Source of the DNA: Sphingomonas sp. PAMC 26621
Lineage (GTDB): Bacteria; Pseudomonadota; Alphaproteobacteria; Sphingomonadales; Sphingomonadaceae
Assembly: GCF_000251145.1 (NCBI RefSeq)
Contig: NZ_AIDW01000012.1
Location: forward strand, 1-64,000
Reading direction: 5' to 3'
DNA: 64,000 nucleotides
This document shows, one piece after another, positions 34,829 to 43,093 of the stretch. A model generated the notes under the pieces. It saw only the letters and a program-made list of their open reading frames with translations, did no database searches and was not told the DNA's origin. How positions within the stretch are numbered: the first letter of the stretch is position 1; each line of letters starts with the position of its first letter. Both the position numbers and the translations under genes were made by a program.

Positions 34829-36022
34829 ATGAAGTCCATCGATCGCTACATGGCCCGGCTTATCGCGGTGCCGCTGTTCTCGACGCTCATCATCTCGGCG
34901 ATGCTGCTTGTGCTCGACCGGATGCTGCGGCTGTTCGACTTCGTCGCAACCGAGGGCGGGCCCGTCAGCGTGGTGTGGCGAATGCTTGCCAACCTGCTGC
35001 CGGAATATCTCGGCCTCGGGATTCCGATCGGGCTGATGCTCGGTATCTTGCTTGCGTTCCGCAAGCTTGCGACCTCGTCCGAGCTCGACGTGATGCGCGC
35101 GGTCGGGATGAGCTATCCGCGGTTACTGCGCGTGCCGTACATGTACGCGATCGCGCTCGGCGCGATCAATCTTGCGATCGTCGGCTTCGTCCAGCCCGAT
35201 GCGCGCTATGCTTATGAAAAGCTCCGCTACGAACTGCGCACCGGTGCGCTCGGCGCGTCGATCAAGGTCGGCGAGTTTACGCACTTCGGCAACGACATGA
35301 CACTGCGGATCGAACAGAGCCACGAATCGGGTCGACGGCTTTCGGGGATCTTCCTGCGGCGTGACGACAAGAAGGGCGGCTCGATCGCGATCACTGCCGC
35401 TAACGGCCAATTTTTCGCGACCGACAATCCCGACGAGATCATCTTCCGGCTCGATCAGGGCACCTTGGTCCGCACCGAGGCGAAGGTGCCGACGCCGCGC
35501 GTGCTGCGTTTCACCGTGTTCGACTTGCCGATCCCGCTGCCCAAGACCGAGAACTTCCGGGTGCGCGGTGCGGAGAACCTCGAGCGGACGCTCCCCGAGC
35601 TGGCGCGGATTGGCAGCGACCGGGGCGCGCCCCGCGAGCTGCGCGACACCAGCCGTGCCGCCTTCCACTTCCGCACTGCCGAGGTGCTGACGATCCTGTT
35701 GCTGCCGTTGCTCGCGATCTCGCTTGGCGTGCCGCCCAAGCGCTCGACCTCGGCGCTTGGCGTGTTCCTCTCGATCATCATGATCGTCGCCTACCACAAG
35801 GTGAACGAATACGCCCAAGCGGTTGGCGGACTGGGCAAGATCGATCCGCTGGTGGCGATCTGGGTGCCGTTCGCGGTGTTCGCGAGCCTGACGCTCTGGA
35901 TGTTCTACACGATCGCGTTCGTGCCCGGCGGGCAACCGATCGGCGCGCTCGAACGCGTGTTCGCCAAGCTTGGCAAGGCGATCGTCAAGCTCCTTCCCGG
36001 CCGGCGCGAGAAAGCCGCATGA
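34829..36022 (+). CDS. lptF: Lipopolysaccharide-export permease LptF
   Basis: Inner-membrane half-transporter that, with LptG and LptB, extracts lipopolysaccharide (or a replacement glycolipid) for transfer to the periplasmic bridge. It has 397 residues. Three hydrophobic helices occur at the N-terminus (LIAVPLFSTLIISAMLLVLD; PEYLGLGIPIGLMLGILLAF; and MYAIALGAINLAIVGFV). A beta-jellyroll periplasmic domain covers about residues 140-270, and three helices complete the C-terminus. It overlaps lptG by four bases (ATGA). In sphingomonads, where glycosphingolipids replace much of the LPS, the true substrate is open. Confidence 0.93.
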   Translation: MKSIDRYMARLIAVPLFSTLIISAMLLVLDRMLRLFDFVATEGGPVSVVWRMLANLLPEYLGLGIPIGLMLGILLAFRKLATSSELDVMRAVGMSYPRLLRVPYMYAIALGAINLAIVGFVQPDARYAYEKLRYELRTGALGASIKVGEFTHFGNDMTLRIEQSHESGRRLSGIFLRRDDKKGGSIAITAANGQFFATDNPDEIIFRLDQGTLVRTEAKVPTPRVLRFTVFDLPIPLPKTENFRVRGAENLERTLPELARIGSDRGAPRELRDTSRAAFHFRTAEVLTILLLPLLAISLGVPPKRSTSALGVFLSIIMIVAYHKVNEYAQAVGGLGKIDPLVAIWVPFAVFASLTLWMFYTIAFVPGGQPIGALERVFAKLGKAIVKLLPGRREKAA

Positions 36023-37113
36023 CCCTCGACCTGTTCCCGTCGCGCACCGTCGCGCTCTATATGGGGCGGATGTTCCTGGTACGGACGTTCGCCGTGCTGG
36101 CGATGCTCGTGCTGATCCTGCAGGCGCTCGATCTGCTCAGCGAATCGGGGCACATCCTGGCGCATCCCGGCAATGGCGAGCCGCAGGTATGGCATTACCT
36201 CACGCTGCGAATCCCCGAAATCATCGCACAATTCCTGCCGTTCTCGGTGTTGCTCGGCACGATCATCACGCTGTCGACGCTCAACCAGAATAGCGAGATC
36301 ATCGCGCTCAAGGCGTCGGGGCTGTCCGCGCACCAGGTACTCGCGCCGTTGCTGATCGCGAGCCTCGGCGTCGCGGTCATCTCCTTCACCTTCAATGACC
36401 GGGTCGTAAGCCGCGCGACGGCGACGCTCGATGCGTGGCAGAAGGTCGATTATGGCCCCATCCCGGTCGATCGCGGGGACCGCACCAACATCTGGGTTCG
36501 CGACGGCGACGACCTGATCCAGGTCGAGCGGGTGAGCGGAACCGGCGACCGGGCCAAGCTGACCGGGGTCACGTTGTTCGACCGGACCAACGGGTCGTTG
36601 GTCCAGATCATTACCGGCCAGACCGGCGTTCGCGACGGGGCGGGCTGGAGAATTTCGCCTGCAACACGGTTCGACGTGGCGCGTGGCAATCTCACCAAGC
36701 TCCCGAGCATCGTGATCGGGCAGGGCGTCCGGCCTGATCAGTTCACGCTGTCGACGATCGATGCGGGTGGTCTGTCGTTCGGCGCGCTGCGTTCGGCGAT
36801 CGGCGATCTTGGCGCGGGCGGGCGTCCGACCAAGGCGCTGGAAGGCGCTATGTGGCACAAGCTTTCCGCGCCGCTGTCCTCGGTGCTGATGCCGCTGCTC
36901 GGCGCCGTGGCGGCGTTCGGGCTTGCGCGGTCGGGCAAGCTTTTCGTCCGTGCGGTGATCGGGATGATGCTCGGCTTCCTGTACTTCGTCGCGGACAATT
37001 TCGCGCTCGCGATGGGGAATATCGGTGCTTATCCGCCGATCCTCGCGGCGTGGGCGCCGTTCCTGCTGTTCCTGATGATCGGCGAGGCCGTGCTGATCCG
37101 GACCGAGGAATAG
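36019..37113 (+). CDS. lptG: Lipopolysaccharide-export permease LptG
   Basis: Partner permease of LptF; 364 residues. The N-terminus TVALYMGRMFLVRTFAVLAMLVLIL is the first helix; QFLPFSVLLGTIITLSTLNQNSEIIALKASG is the conserved coupling region. A periplasmic jellyroll domain follows, and the C-terminal helices include LFVRAVIGMMLGFLYFV. The start lies inside the lptF stop (ATGA). A family A repeat follows the stop. Confidence 0.93.
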   Translation: MTLDLFPSRTVALYMGRMFLVRTFAVLAMLVLILQALDLLSESGHILAHPGNGEPQVWHYLTLRIPEIIAQFLPFSVLLGTIITLSTLNQNSEIIALKASGLSAHQVLAPLLIASLGVAVISFTFNDRVVSRATATLDAWQKVDYGPIPVDRGDRTNIWVRDGDDLIQVERVSGTGDRAKLTGVTLFDRTNGSLVQIITGQTGVRDGAGWRISPATRFDVARGNLTKLPSIVIGQGVRPDQFTLSTIDAGGLSFGALRSAIGDLGAGGRPTKALEGAMWHKLSAPLSSVLMPLLGAVAAFGLARSGKLFVRAVIGMMLGFLYFVADNFALAMGNIGAYPPILAAWAPFLLFLMIGEAVLIRTEE

Positions 37114-37136
37114 GGGCTGCCACCGCTCTTGCCGCC

Positions 37137-37225
37137 GTCACCCTGAACGCGTTACAGGGTCGACCGCGGTACGTTGACTGTCCGGGCCCGTTGCGCGGTG
37201 GATGTCGAAACAAGGTCAGCATGAC
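37137..37225. repeat. 89-bp palindromic repeat, family A, copy 4 (diverged)
   Basis: Same length as the other three copies (left arm GTCACCCTGAACGCGTTACAG, right arm GATGTCGAAACAAGGTCAGC), but both hairpins carry mismatches (TTTCAG to GTTACAG; CTGAAACGAG to TCGAAACAAG). It is the most decayed copy, between convergent lptG and the GNAT gene. Confidence 0.75.
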
Positions 37226-37247
37226 GCGGGGTGTGGGGATGCGAGCC

Positions 37248-37784
37248 TCACGCCGCCAGCGGCAAAGCCTGCGCCGGCGCGAGATCCAGGCTGTAGCGCA
37301 GCCCTGCAACGTCCTTGCCGCGCGCCCGGCATGCCCGCGTCTCGGCCCCTGTCTCGAAAAATCCGAGCTTGCGCAGCACGCGGCCCGACGCCGGATTGTC
37401 CTCGAAATGCAGAGCGTGAAGGTGCCGCAGCCCCAGCGCGTGGCGTGCTGTGTCGAGCAGTGCTCGCCCCGCCTCGGTGGCATAGCCCCGGCCCCACGCG
37501 TCCGGGGTCAGCCAATAGCCGAGTTCATACCCCGAGTCGTCGCGCGTCAGCCCGATTCCGCCGATGATCCGCGAACGTGCCTCCTCGCGTGCGAGGATCA
37601 GCAAACGCGGGCTGTGGTGGTCGGGGGGCAGGGTCAGGAACGCCGTTGCGTCGTCCACCGTATAGGGCCAGGGCGCGCGTGCGAGCATCGCGACAACCGG
37701 CTCATGCGCAATGGCGGCGGCAAGTGCAGGCGCATCTTCGGGCCAGCCCGGGCGCAGCGTCAATCTCGGAGTCCGAGCGAACAT
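37248..37784 (-). CDS. GNAT family N-acetyltransferase (RimJ/RimL-like)
   Basis: A 178-residue acetyltransferase. It begins TPRLTLRPGWPEDAPAL, with the acetyl-CoA binding segment GYELGYWLTPDAWGRGYATEA and the later DNPASGRVLRKLGF. This pattern belongs to the RimJ/RimL subgroup, which acetylates protein N-termini or small molecules; the substrate is unknown. The ATG at 37784 has AGGAGAG about 6 bases upstream; an in-frame start 17 codons earlier is not needed. Confidence 0.88.
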   Translation of the reverse strand: MFARTPRLTLRPGWPEDAPALAAAIAHEPVVAMLARAPWPYTVDDATAFLTLPPDHHSPRLLILAREEARSRIIGGIGLTRDDSGYELGYWLTPDAWGRGYATEAGRALLDTARHALGLRHLHALHFEDNPASGRVLRKLGFFETGAETRACRARGKDVAGLRYSLDLAPAQALPLAA

Positions 37785-37856
37785 CACAAACTCTCCTCGT
37801 ACGCCGTCGTTCGCATGCCGGGATGACATGGACACGACAGTGGGGAGGGAGCCATG

Positions 37857-37889
37857 AAAAAAGGGAGCCGGGGCGGACCCGTCTCCCTT
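37857..37889 (-). terminator. Rho-independent terminator of the rplU-rpmA operon
   Basis: Read leftward, a stem with AAGGGAG pairing with CTCCCTT (and inner CGGG/CCCG) is followed by a run of T. It lies about 60 bases beyond the rpmA stop. Two further small hairpins occur between rpmA and this point. Confidence 0.7.
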
Positions 37890-37948
37890 GTTTCGGTATC
37901 CTTGCGGATACGCGGGTCGCCCTGGTGGGCAACCCGTCCGGTTGCCCG

Positions 37949-38218
37949 TTATTCTGCGGCCAGTGCCAGCGTCTCGACCGAGCAGAATTTGCGGCCGAGC
38001 TTGCCCTGGTGGAAGGTCACGCGGCCTTCGACGAGCGCGAACAAGGTGTGGTCCTTGCCGATGCCGACGTTGGTGCCCGGGTAGAACTTCGTGCCGCGCT
38101 GACGGACGAGAATGTTGCCCGGAATGGCGATCTCGCCACCGAACTTCTTGACGCCAAGGCGACGGCCTGCCGAATCGCGACCGTTGCGCGAAGAGCCGCC
38201 TGCTTTCTTATGTGCCAT
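37949..38218 (-). CDS. rpmA: 50S ribosomal protein L27
   Basis: An 89-residue protein of the large ribosomal subunit that reaches toward the peptidyl transferase centre. The start [20 protein letters not shown] is the universally conserved N-terminus, followed by [21 protein letters not shown]. It follows rplU in the normal rplU-rpmA order. Confidence 0.97.
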   Translation of the reverse strand: MAHKKAGGSSRNGRDSAGRRLGVKKFGGEIAIPGNILVRQRGTKFYPGTNVGIGKDHTLFALVEGRVTFHQGKLGRKFCSVETLALAAE

Positions 38219-38224
38219 CTCGAA

Positions 38225-38581
38225 CTACTCCTTACGCCTGAGCGGCCGGGGCATCGGCCTTGGCCGGTGCTGCCTGCTTATCATTGTTGCCGATCGCGGT
38301 GATGCGCAGATCGTGTGACGCTGGCGATGACCGTTCTTGCGGCGATAGTTGTGACGGCGACGCTTCTTGAAGACGATGACCTTGTCCGCCTTCGCCTGCG
38401 CGATGATTTCCGCCGAGACCGTCAGGCCCTCGACCGAATGCAGCTCCGAGCCTTCGCCCGCGAGCAGAATGTCGCCGAGCGTGATCGACGCGCCGGCTTC
38501 GCCGTCGAGCTTCTCAACGACGATCTTGTCTCCGGCGGCAACGCGATACTGCTTGCCGCCTGTGCGCACGATTGCGAACAT
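38225..38581 (-). CDS. rplU: 50S ribosomal protein L21, C-terminal frameshift
   Basis: L21 binds 23S rRNA on the large subunit. The first 88 or so residues are normal ([19 protein letters not shown] ... [21 protein letters not shown]). After HTI the frame as given reads [11 protein letters not shown] and runs to a stop at 38225. Inserting one base between 38308 and 38309 restores the expected LRITAIGNN, then an Ala/Lys-rich tail ending in AAQA with a stop at 38232-38234. Because rplU is a core gene and the downstream frame is intact, a sequencing or assembly indel is the likeliest cause. The ATG at 38581 is the family start. Confidence 0.9.
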   Translation of the reverse strand: MFAIVRTGGKQYRVAAGDKIVVEKLDGEAGASITLGDILLAGEGSELHSVEGLTVSAEIIAQAKADKVIVFKKRRRHNYRRKNGHRQRHTICASPRSATMISRQHRPRPMPRPLRRKE

Positions 38582-39066
38582 GGCCCTTATCACCTTCAAA
38601 ATACCTGTGCCCCACGACACGGCAAGCCGAGCGCGGGAAAGAAGCGCCAGCTATGCCAAGCGCGGCGCGCTGTCAACCGTAGAGCACTCCCGACACCCGT
38701 CAAAACGTTGCCGAAACGCAATAGCGGCCCGGCAATCTGCACCTTTCGAGGCATAACTACGGCAAATGGTGAACTTTTTGTTGCAATGCGAAAGAAGCTG
38801 TGGCGTCATCGGGTTGGAACAGATGTGGCAAGCACATACGGCGCAACAAAGTTGCGCTAGATAGTGTTAAGCGACGCAGGGTTTCCAGGCGGCAGGTTGC
38901 GAGGCGCGGTGTAACGCGTCCGGTAAAGGTGTGCGCGTCAAGTGTTCGACAGGATTACTGAAATGCCGTGTCCCGCGGCAGGAGGAACTGCGTCTGCCAG
39001 CCATCTGTGCAGCGTGGCTTTAGTGAATGAAGACCTGACAGCTATCGAACCTTTGGGGGATTTGCC
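38582..39066. other. Divergent intergenic region rplU / TonB receptor
   Basis: About 485 bases, less GC-rich than the genes, with the rplU promoter on one side and that of the TonB receptor on the other. It contains the hairpin described at 38841. A GGAAC occurs near 38816 but lacks a suitably placed GTT. No riboswitch consensus such as a B12 box was seen. Confidence 0.4.
38841..38857. repeat. Perfect short inverted repeat upstream of the TonB receptor
   Basis: GCGCAAC-AAA-GTTGCGC, a 7-bp perfect palindrome with a 3-base loop, about 210 bases before the TonB-receptor start. It could be an operator or a small RNA hairpin; no T-tract follows, so a terminator is unlikely. Confidence 0.4.
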
Positions 39067-41754
39067 TTGCTCTACAGACATTCCATTTCGATGTTCGCGC
39101 TCTCCGCCGGTCTGGCGGCGTCGCCCGCGCTGGCCGTGACGGAGGCTCAGGCGAACGCCGCAGTCCCGGCGGCGGCGACGCTCGCGTCCACGCAGGCCGA
39201 ACCCGCCGAACAGGCCGCTCCCGGCGATGCGCCGCCGAACGACATCGTCGTCATCGGCACCAGGCGGACCGACCGTACGCTCACCAACTCTCCATCGCCG
39301 GTCGATGTCATCAGCTCGGCCGAACTGACGTCGCAGCCGTCGGCGAACATGATCGATGCGCTCAAGAACATTGTGCCGTCCTTCTATGTCGGCCAGAACT
39401 CGATCTCCGACGCCTCGACCTTCGTCCGCTCGCCCTCGCTGCGGGGTCTGTCGGGCGATCAGGTGCTCGTGATGCTCAACGGCAAGCGCTACAACCGCTC
39501 GGCGTTGGTGCAGGTCTATGGCGGCAGCGATACCGGTCTCGGGCGCGGCGCGCAGGGGCCGGATATCTCCGCGATCCCGGCGCTCGCGATCGGCAGCCTG
39601 CAGGTGCTGCGCGAAGGCGCGACCGCGCAATATGGCTCGGACGCGATTGCCGGCGTGCTCAATTATGGGCTGCGCGAGGACCAGGGAATCGAACTCGTCG
39701 GCCGCACCGGCCAATATTATGCGGGGGATGGCGAAAGTTACCAGATCGCGGGCAACGTCGGGTTCAAGCGCGCCTTCGGCTTCATCAACGTGACCGGCGA
39801 ATATACCGACGAAGGGCAGACGAGCCGCGGTGTGACCCGCCCTTCGGCCGCCAATTTCGCGAACAATTTTCCCGCGCTCGCCAATCAGTTGCCCAACTAT
39901 CCGTTGCCCGTGCAGATCTGGGGCAACTCGCCGTCGCATGGCTACAAGGCGGTGGTGAACGCCGCGCTCAACGTCACCGACTCGAGCAAGATCTACTTCT
40001 TCGGCAATTATGCGCACAGCGAAGGCAACCAGAGCTTCAACTACCGCGCACCCGTGTCCAGCACCGCGGTCGACTCGACCGGGGTGGTGCGCAATCAGGG
40101 GGCGAACGGCGCATTCAACAACACCTTCTTCCTGACGGCATGCCCGACCGGCAATGCCACCTGCCCGGCGGGCGGGTTCGTTCGCGACGGGAACACCTTC
40201 CGCTTCGGCCAGCTGTATCCGGCGGGCTTCACCCCGCGCTTCGTCGGCAAGACCGAGGAGCTGTACGGCGTGCTTGGCTACAAGGGGACGGCGGGCAAGT
40301 TCAGCTACGACGTGTCGGGCACGCTCGCGCGCAACACGCTGTCGCTGTCGATGTATAATTCGGCGAACTTCTCCTACGGCCCGCAGACGCAGACGAGCTT
40401 CGAGTTCGGCGATCTCATCCAGAGCGAGGTGAACGTCAACGCCGACTTCACCTATGCCGCCGATCTCGGCCTCGCGAGCCCGCTGACGATTTCGGCGGGT
40501 GGCGAATATCGCAAGGAAACCTACGAACAGACCGCGGGCGACCCGCAGTCCTATGGGGCCGGGCCCTACTCGGTCGCGCAACAGCTCTACACCCAGACCG
40601 CGCCGGGGGTGTACGCCTTCTCCGGCACGACCGCCGCGCAGGGAGTCGGCGCGAGCGGCTATGCCGGGACCAGTCCGGGCACGGCGGGCAAGTTCAGCCA
40701 GGAAAACTTCGGGGCCTATATCGGTCTCGAGACCGACATCACCGACGCGCTCACGGTCGGCGCGGCGGGGCGGTACGAGCATTACAACACGTTCGGCAAC
40801 GCATGGGTCGGCAAGGTCAACGCGCTCTACAAGCTGGTAGAGGGCTTCTCGGTCCGCGGCAGCTTCGGCACGGGCTTCCATGCGCCGTCCCCGGGGCAGT
40901 CGAACGTCTCGATCGTCACGACCTCGTTCAACAATGGCGTCGCCTTCCAGAGCGGGACCTATCCGACCAACACCGCCGTCGCGCAATATTACGGCGCGTC
41001 GACGCTGAGCCCGGAAAAGTCGACCAATTACGGGCTGGGGTTCATCCTCGAGCCATTGCGCGCGATGACGATCACGGTCGATGGCTATCAAATCAACCTG
41101 CGCGACCGCATCGGCCTGACCTCGCCGTTCATCGTCACTGCGGCGGATCTTGCGGCGCAGCCTGCGCTGCTTCCGGTCGGGGTCGACGGGCAGGTGCAAT
41201 ATTTCACCAACGGCTTCCGCACACGGACGCGCGGGGTCGACGTCGTCGCGACCTATCGTACCCGGGTGAGCGAGGCGCAGCTCAACTTCTCGCTGGCGTA
41301 TAACTACAACAAGACCAAGGTGACCGGCTATGATGCGCGCGTGGTCAGCGTCGCGCAGTTGATCGACGCCGAGAACCTGGCACCTAAACATCGGATGGTG
41401 TTCAACACCGGCCTAACGCTCGGCAACCTCGGCTTTACGGTGCGCGAGAACTATTACAGCTCCTGGACCAGCGCGCAGGATTACGGGCAAACCAACGGTG
41501 TCGCGAATCAGACCTTTGGCGACAAGTTCACCACCGATATCGAGCTGAACTACACCTTCGCCAAGCACTTCACGCTGGCGGTCGGCGCGCAGAACTTCCT
41601 CGACGAGAAGCCGGACCGATTGAACGCCACGTCGACGGTGCAATTGTATCCGCTGACCGGGGGGACGTCGGACGGGCAGGTCTATGCGCGCAACGGCGGG
41701 CCGTTCGGGTTCAACGGCGGGTTCTACTACACCCGGCTTCGCGTAAAATATTGA
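39067..41754 (+). CDS. TonB-dependent outer-membrane receptor
   Basis: An 895-residue receptor. A signal peptide MLYRHSISMFALSAGLAAS ends at ALA near residue 23. A Pro/Ala linker leads to a TonB-box-like segment NDIVVIGTRRTDR, and a plug domain (SPVDVISSAELTSQP ... LQVLREGATAQYGSDAIAGVLNYGL, to about residue 190). A 22-strand barrel follows, ending at the aromatic C-terminus RLRVKY. The plug sequences resemble receptors for complex organic ligands; the substrate cannot be told. The start is the TTG at 39067, because GGGGGA lies about seven bases before it and its N-terminus completes the signal peptide; an ATG at 39091 lacks a ribosome site. No transporter genes are adjacent. Confidence 0.92.
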   Translation: MLYRHSISMFALSAGLAASPALAVTEAQANAAVPAAATLASTQAEPAEQAAPGDAPPNDIVVIGTRRTDRTLTNSPSPVDVISSAELTSQPSANMIDALKNIVPSFYVGQNSISDASTFVRSPSLRGLSGDQVLVMLNGKRYNRSALVQVYGGSDTGLGRGAQGPDISAIPALAIGSLQVLREGATAQYGSDAIAGVLNYGLREDQGIELVGRTGQYYAGDGESYQIAGNVGFKRAFGFINVTGEYTDEGQTSRGVTRPSAANFANNFPALANQLPNYPLPVQIWGNSPSHGYKAVVNAALNVTDSSKIYFFGNYAHSEGNQSFNYRAPVSSTAVDSTGVVRNQGANGAFNNTFFLTACPTGNATCPAGGFVRDGNTFRFGQLYPAGFTPRFVGKTEELYGVLGYKGTAGKFSYDVSGTLARNTLSLSMYNSANFSYGPQTQTSFEFGDLIQSEVNVNADFTYAADLGLASPLTISAGGEYRKETYEQTAGDPQSYGAGPYSVAQQLYTQTAPGVYAFSGTTAAQGVGASGYAGTSPGTAGKFSQENFGAYIGLETDITDALTVGAAGRYEHYNTFGNAWVGKVNALYKLVEGFSVRGSFGTGFHAPSPGQSNVSIVTTSFNNGVAFQSGTYPTNTAVAQYYGASTLSPEKSTNYGLGFILEPLRAMTITVDGYQINLRDRIGLTSPFIVTAADLAAQPALLPVGVDGQVQYFTNGFRTRTRGVDVVATYRTRVSEAQLNFSLAYNYNKTKVTGYDARVVSVAQLIDAENLAPKHRMVFNTGLTLGNLGFTVRENYYSSWTSAQDYGQTNGVANQTFGDKFTTDIELNYTFAKHFTLAVGAQNFLDEKPDRLNATSTVQLYPLTGGTSDGQVYARNGGPFGFNGGFYYTRLRVKY

Positions 41755-41759
41755 GGTTG

Positions 41760-41793
41760 AGTCCCCGGGGTGTTGCGGCGTCCCGGGGGCTTT
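41760..41793 (+). terminator. Probable terminator after the TonB receptor
   Basis: Stem CCCCGGG pairing with CCCGGGG around a 12-base loop, flanked by AG/CT pairs and a short TTT. It begins just after the stop codon of the receptor. The T-run is weak, so confidence is moderate. Confidence 0.5.
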
Positions 41794-41834
41794 GCTGGGC
41801 GGTGGCATTTGCCCGCGCGAGCGCGGCCATATGT

Positions 41835-41940
41835 CCTCTCCCCCGGTGAAGGCCGGGGCCAAGTCGAAGTGGCCGAGGTCAGCTGGCGCAGCGCGCGCTT
41901 TCCTCTGTCCCTCTCCTGGGCCCCGGCCTTCGCCAGGGAG
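41835..41940. repeat. Palindromic repeat, family B, copy 1
   Basis: About 106 bases: a left hairpin around CCCGGTGAAGGCCGGG, a variable centre containing GGCGCAGCGCGCG, and a right hairpin CCTGGGCCCCGGCCTTCGCC. The other copies lie at 42988 and, as coding sequence, in hpnG at 60437. Confidence 0.8.
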
Positions 41941-41966
41941 GCGGTGTAGGGTGAAGTAACCCAGCG

Positions 41967-42347
41967 CTAGTGCCGGTGCTCGCGCCGCAACGGGTATTTC
42001 CCGTCCTCATAGTTCCCGAACAGCCCGGCAATCGCGGGATGGTCGACCGGTTCGTCGGTATCGTCGGGGATCAGGTTCTGCTGGCTGACATAGGCGACAT
42101 AGGTCGATTCGGTGTTCTCGGCGAGCAGATGGTAAAACGGCTGGTCCTTGCGCGGGCGGATGTTCTCCGGGATCGCGTCATACCATTCGTCGCTGTTCGC
42201 GAAGATCGGGTCGATATCGAACACCACGCCGCGAAAATCGAACATGCGATGCCGCACGACAGCGCCGATGGCGAATCGCGCATGGCTGATCGGGGGCAGG
42301 GCAATCGTGGTGTCGAACGGGGGAGACTGGATCGGGGTACGGTGCAT
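41967..42347 (-). CDS. hspQ: Heat shock protein HspQ
   Basis: A 126-residue protein of the YccV/HspQ hemimethylated-DNA-binding-like family. The core ARFAIGAVVRHRMFDFRGVVFDIDP is diagnostic, with DQPFYHLLAENTESTYVAYVSQQNLIPD following. In enterobacteria HspQ helps degrade denatured DnaA and modulates Lon. It starts at ATG 42347 and is convergent with the TonB-receptor region. Confidence 0.93.
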   Translation of the reverse strand: MHRTPIQSPPFDTTIALPPISHARFAIGAVVRHRMFDFRGVVFDIDPIFANSDEWYDAIPENIRPRKDQPFYHLLAENTESTYVAYVSQQNLIPDDTDEPVDHPAIAGLFGNYEDGKYPLRREHRH

Positions 42348-42507
42348 GAGGACAATTTAGGCGCTCTCGGGCGGCACACAAGCGAATGGTTGGCGAATGC
42401 TTGGTGACAAACCCGCATCGAACCGCTTGCCTAGTAGGGATCACTGCGTTAGAGGCCCCCGCTCACCGACCGGTGCTGGACTTCATACCAGCATCACACG
42501 ACCTCGC

Positions 42508-42597
<90 letters not shown>

Positions 42598-42633
42598 TTT
42601 CCTTTGATCCTCGATGAGGCTAAAGCCCGCCAC

Positions 42634-42966
42634 ATGGCATCCTACAAAGAACCTTCCTTCAAAGACCGGGCAGCCCTGTCCGCCGACGCCAAACAGCGCG
42701 CGCTGGAAAAGCTGAAGTCCAAGCCGCCGGTCGATCCCGCGGTTGTCGCCGCCCGTGCCGCTGCGCGCGAGGCGAAGGAAGCTGCCGAAGCCAAGAAGCG
42801 CGAAGAGAAGAAGGCAGCGATCGAGGAAGCCCGGCTCGAGAAGATCGCCAAGGCCGAAGCCGCCGAACGCGCGATCGAGGAGGCCAAGCAGGCCGCGATC
42901 CAGGCCGAGATCGACAAGAAAGCGGCGCGCGACGCCCGCTACGCGGCGCGCAAGAGCCGCAAGTAA
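42634..42966 (+). CDS. DUF6481 family protein
   Basis: A 110-residue, very Ala/Lys/Glu-rich protein, probably one long helix or coiled coil. It begins MASYKEPSFKDRAALSADAK and ends with a basic tail AARYAARKSRK-like pattern. It is cytoplasmic with no membrane helix; function unknown. The ATG at 42634 lies 37 bases after the tRNA. A family B repeat follows. Confidence 0.72.
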   Translation: MASYKEPSFKDRAALSADAKQRALEKLKSKPPVDPAVVAARAAAREAKEAAEAKKREEKKAAIEEARLEKIAKAEAAERAIEEAKQAAIQAEIDKKAARDARYAARKSRK

Positions 42967-42987
42967 GGGCGGTCTGCTTCCTTCTGG

Positions 42988-43090
42988 CTTCCCCGGCGTA
43001 GGCCGGGGCACAGTCGAAATGGCCGTGGCAATATGGCGCAGCCCGCCCCTTCTCCTGTCTCTCAACTGGGCCCCGGCCTTCGCCGGGGAG
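42988..43090. repeat. Palindromic repeat, family B, copy 2
   Basis: About 103 bases: left hairpin CTTCCCCGGCGTAGGCCGGG, right hairpin CTGGGCCCCGGCCTTCGCCG. Central part contains GGCGCAGCCCGCC, as in copy 1. It lies between the DUF6481 gene and the convergent nadE, reaching to within a few bases of the nadE stop. Confidence 0.85.
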
Positions 43091-43093
43091 GTG

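Noticed and set aside
38938..41391. 817-codon open frame antisense to the TonB receptor
   Set aside because: Composition is rich in Arg, Gly, Asp and His, typical of a shadow frame in GC-rich DNA; the sense strand encodes a full TonB receptor.
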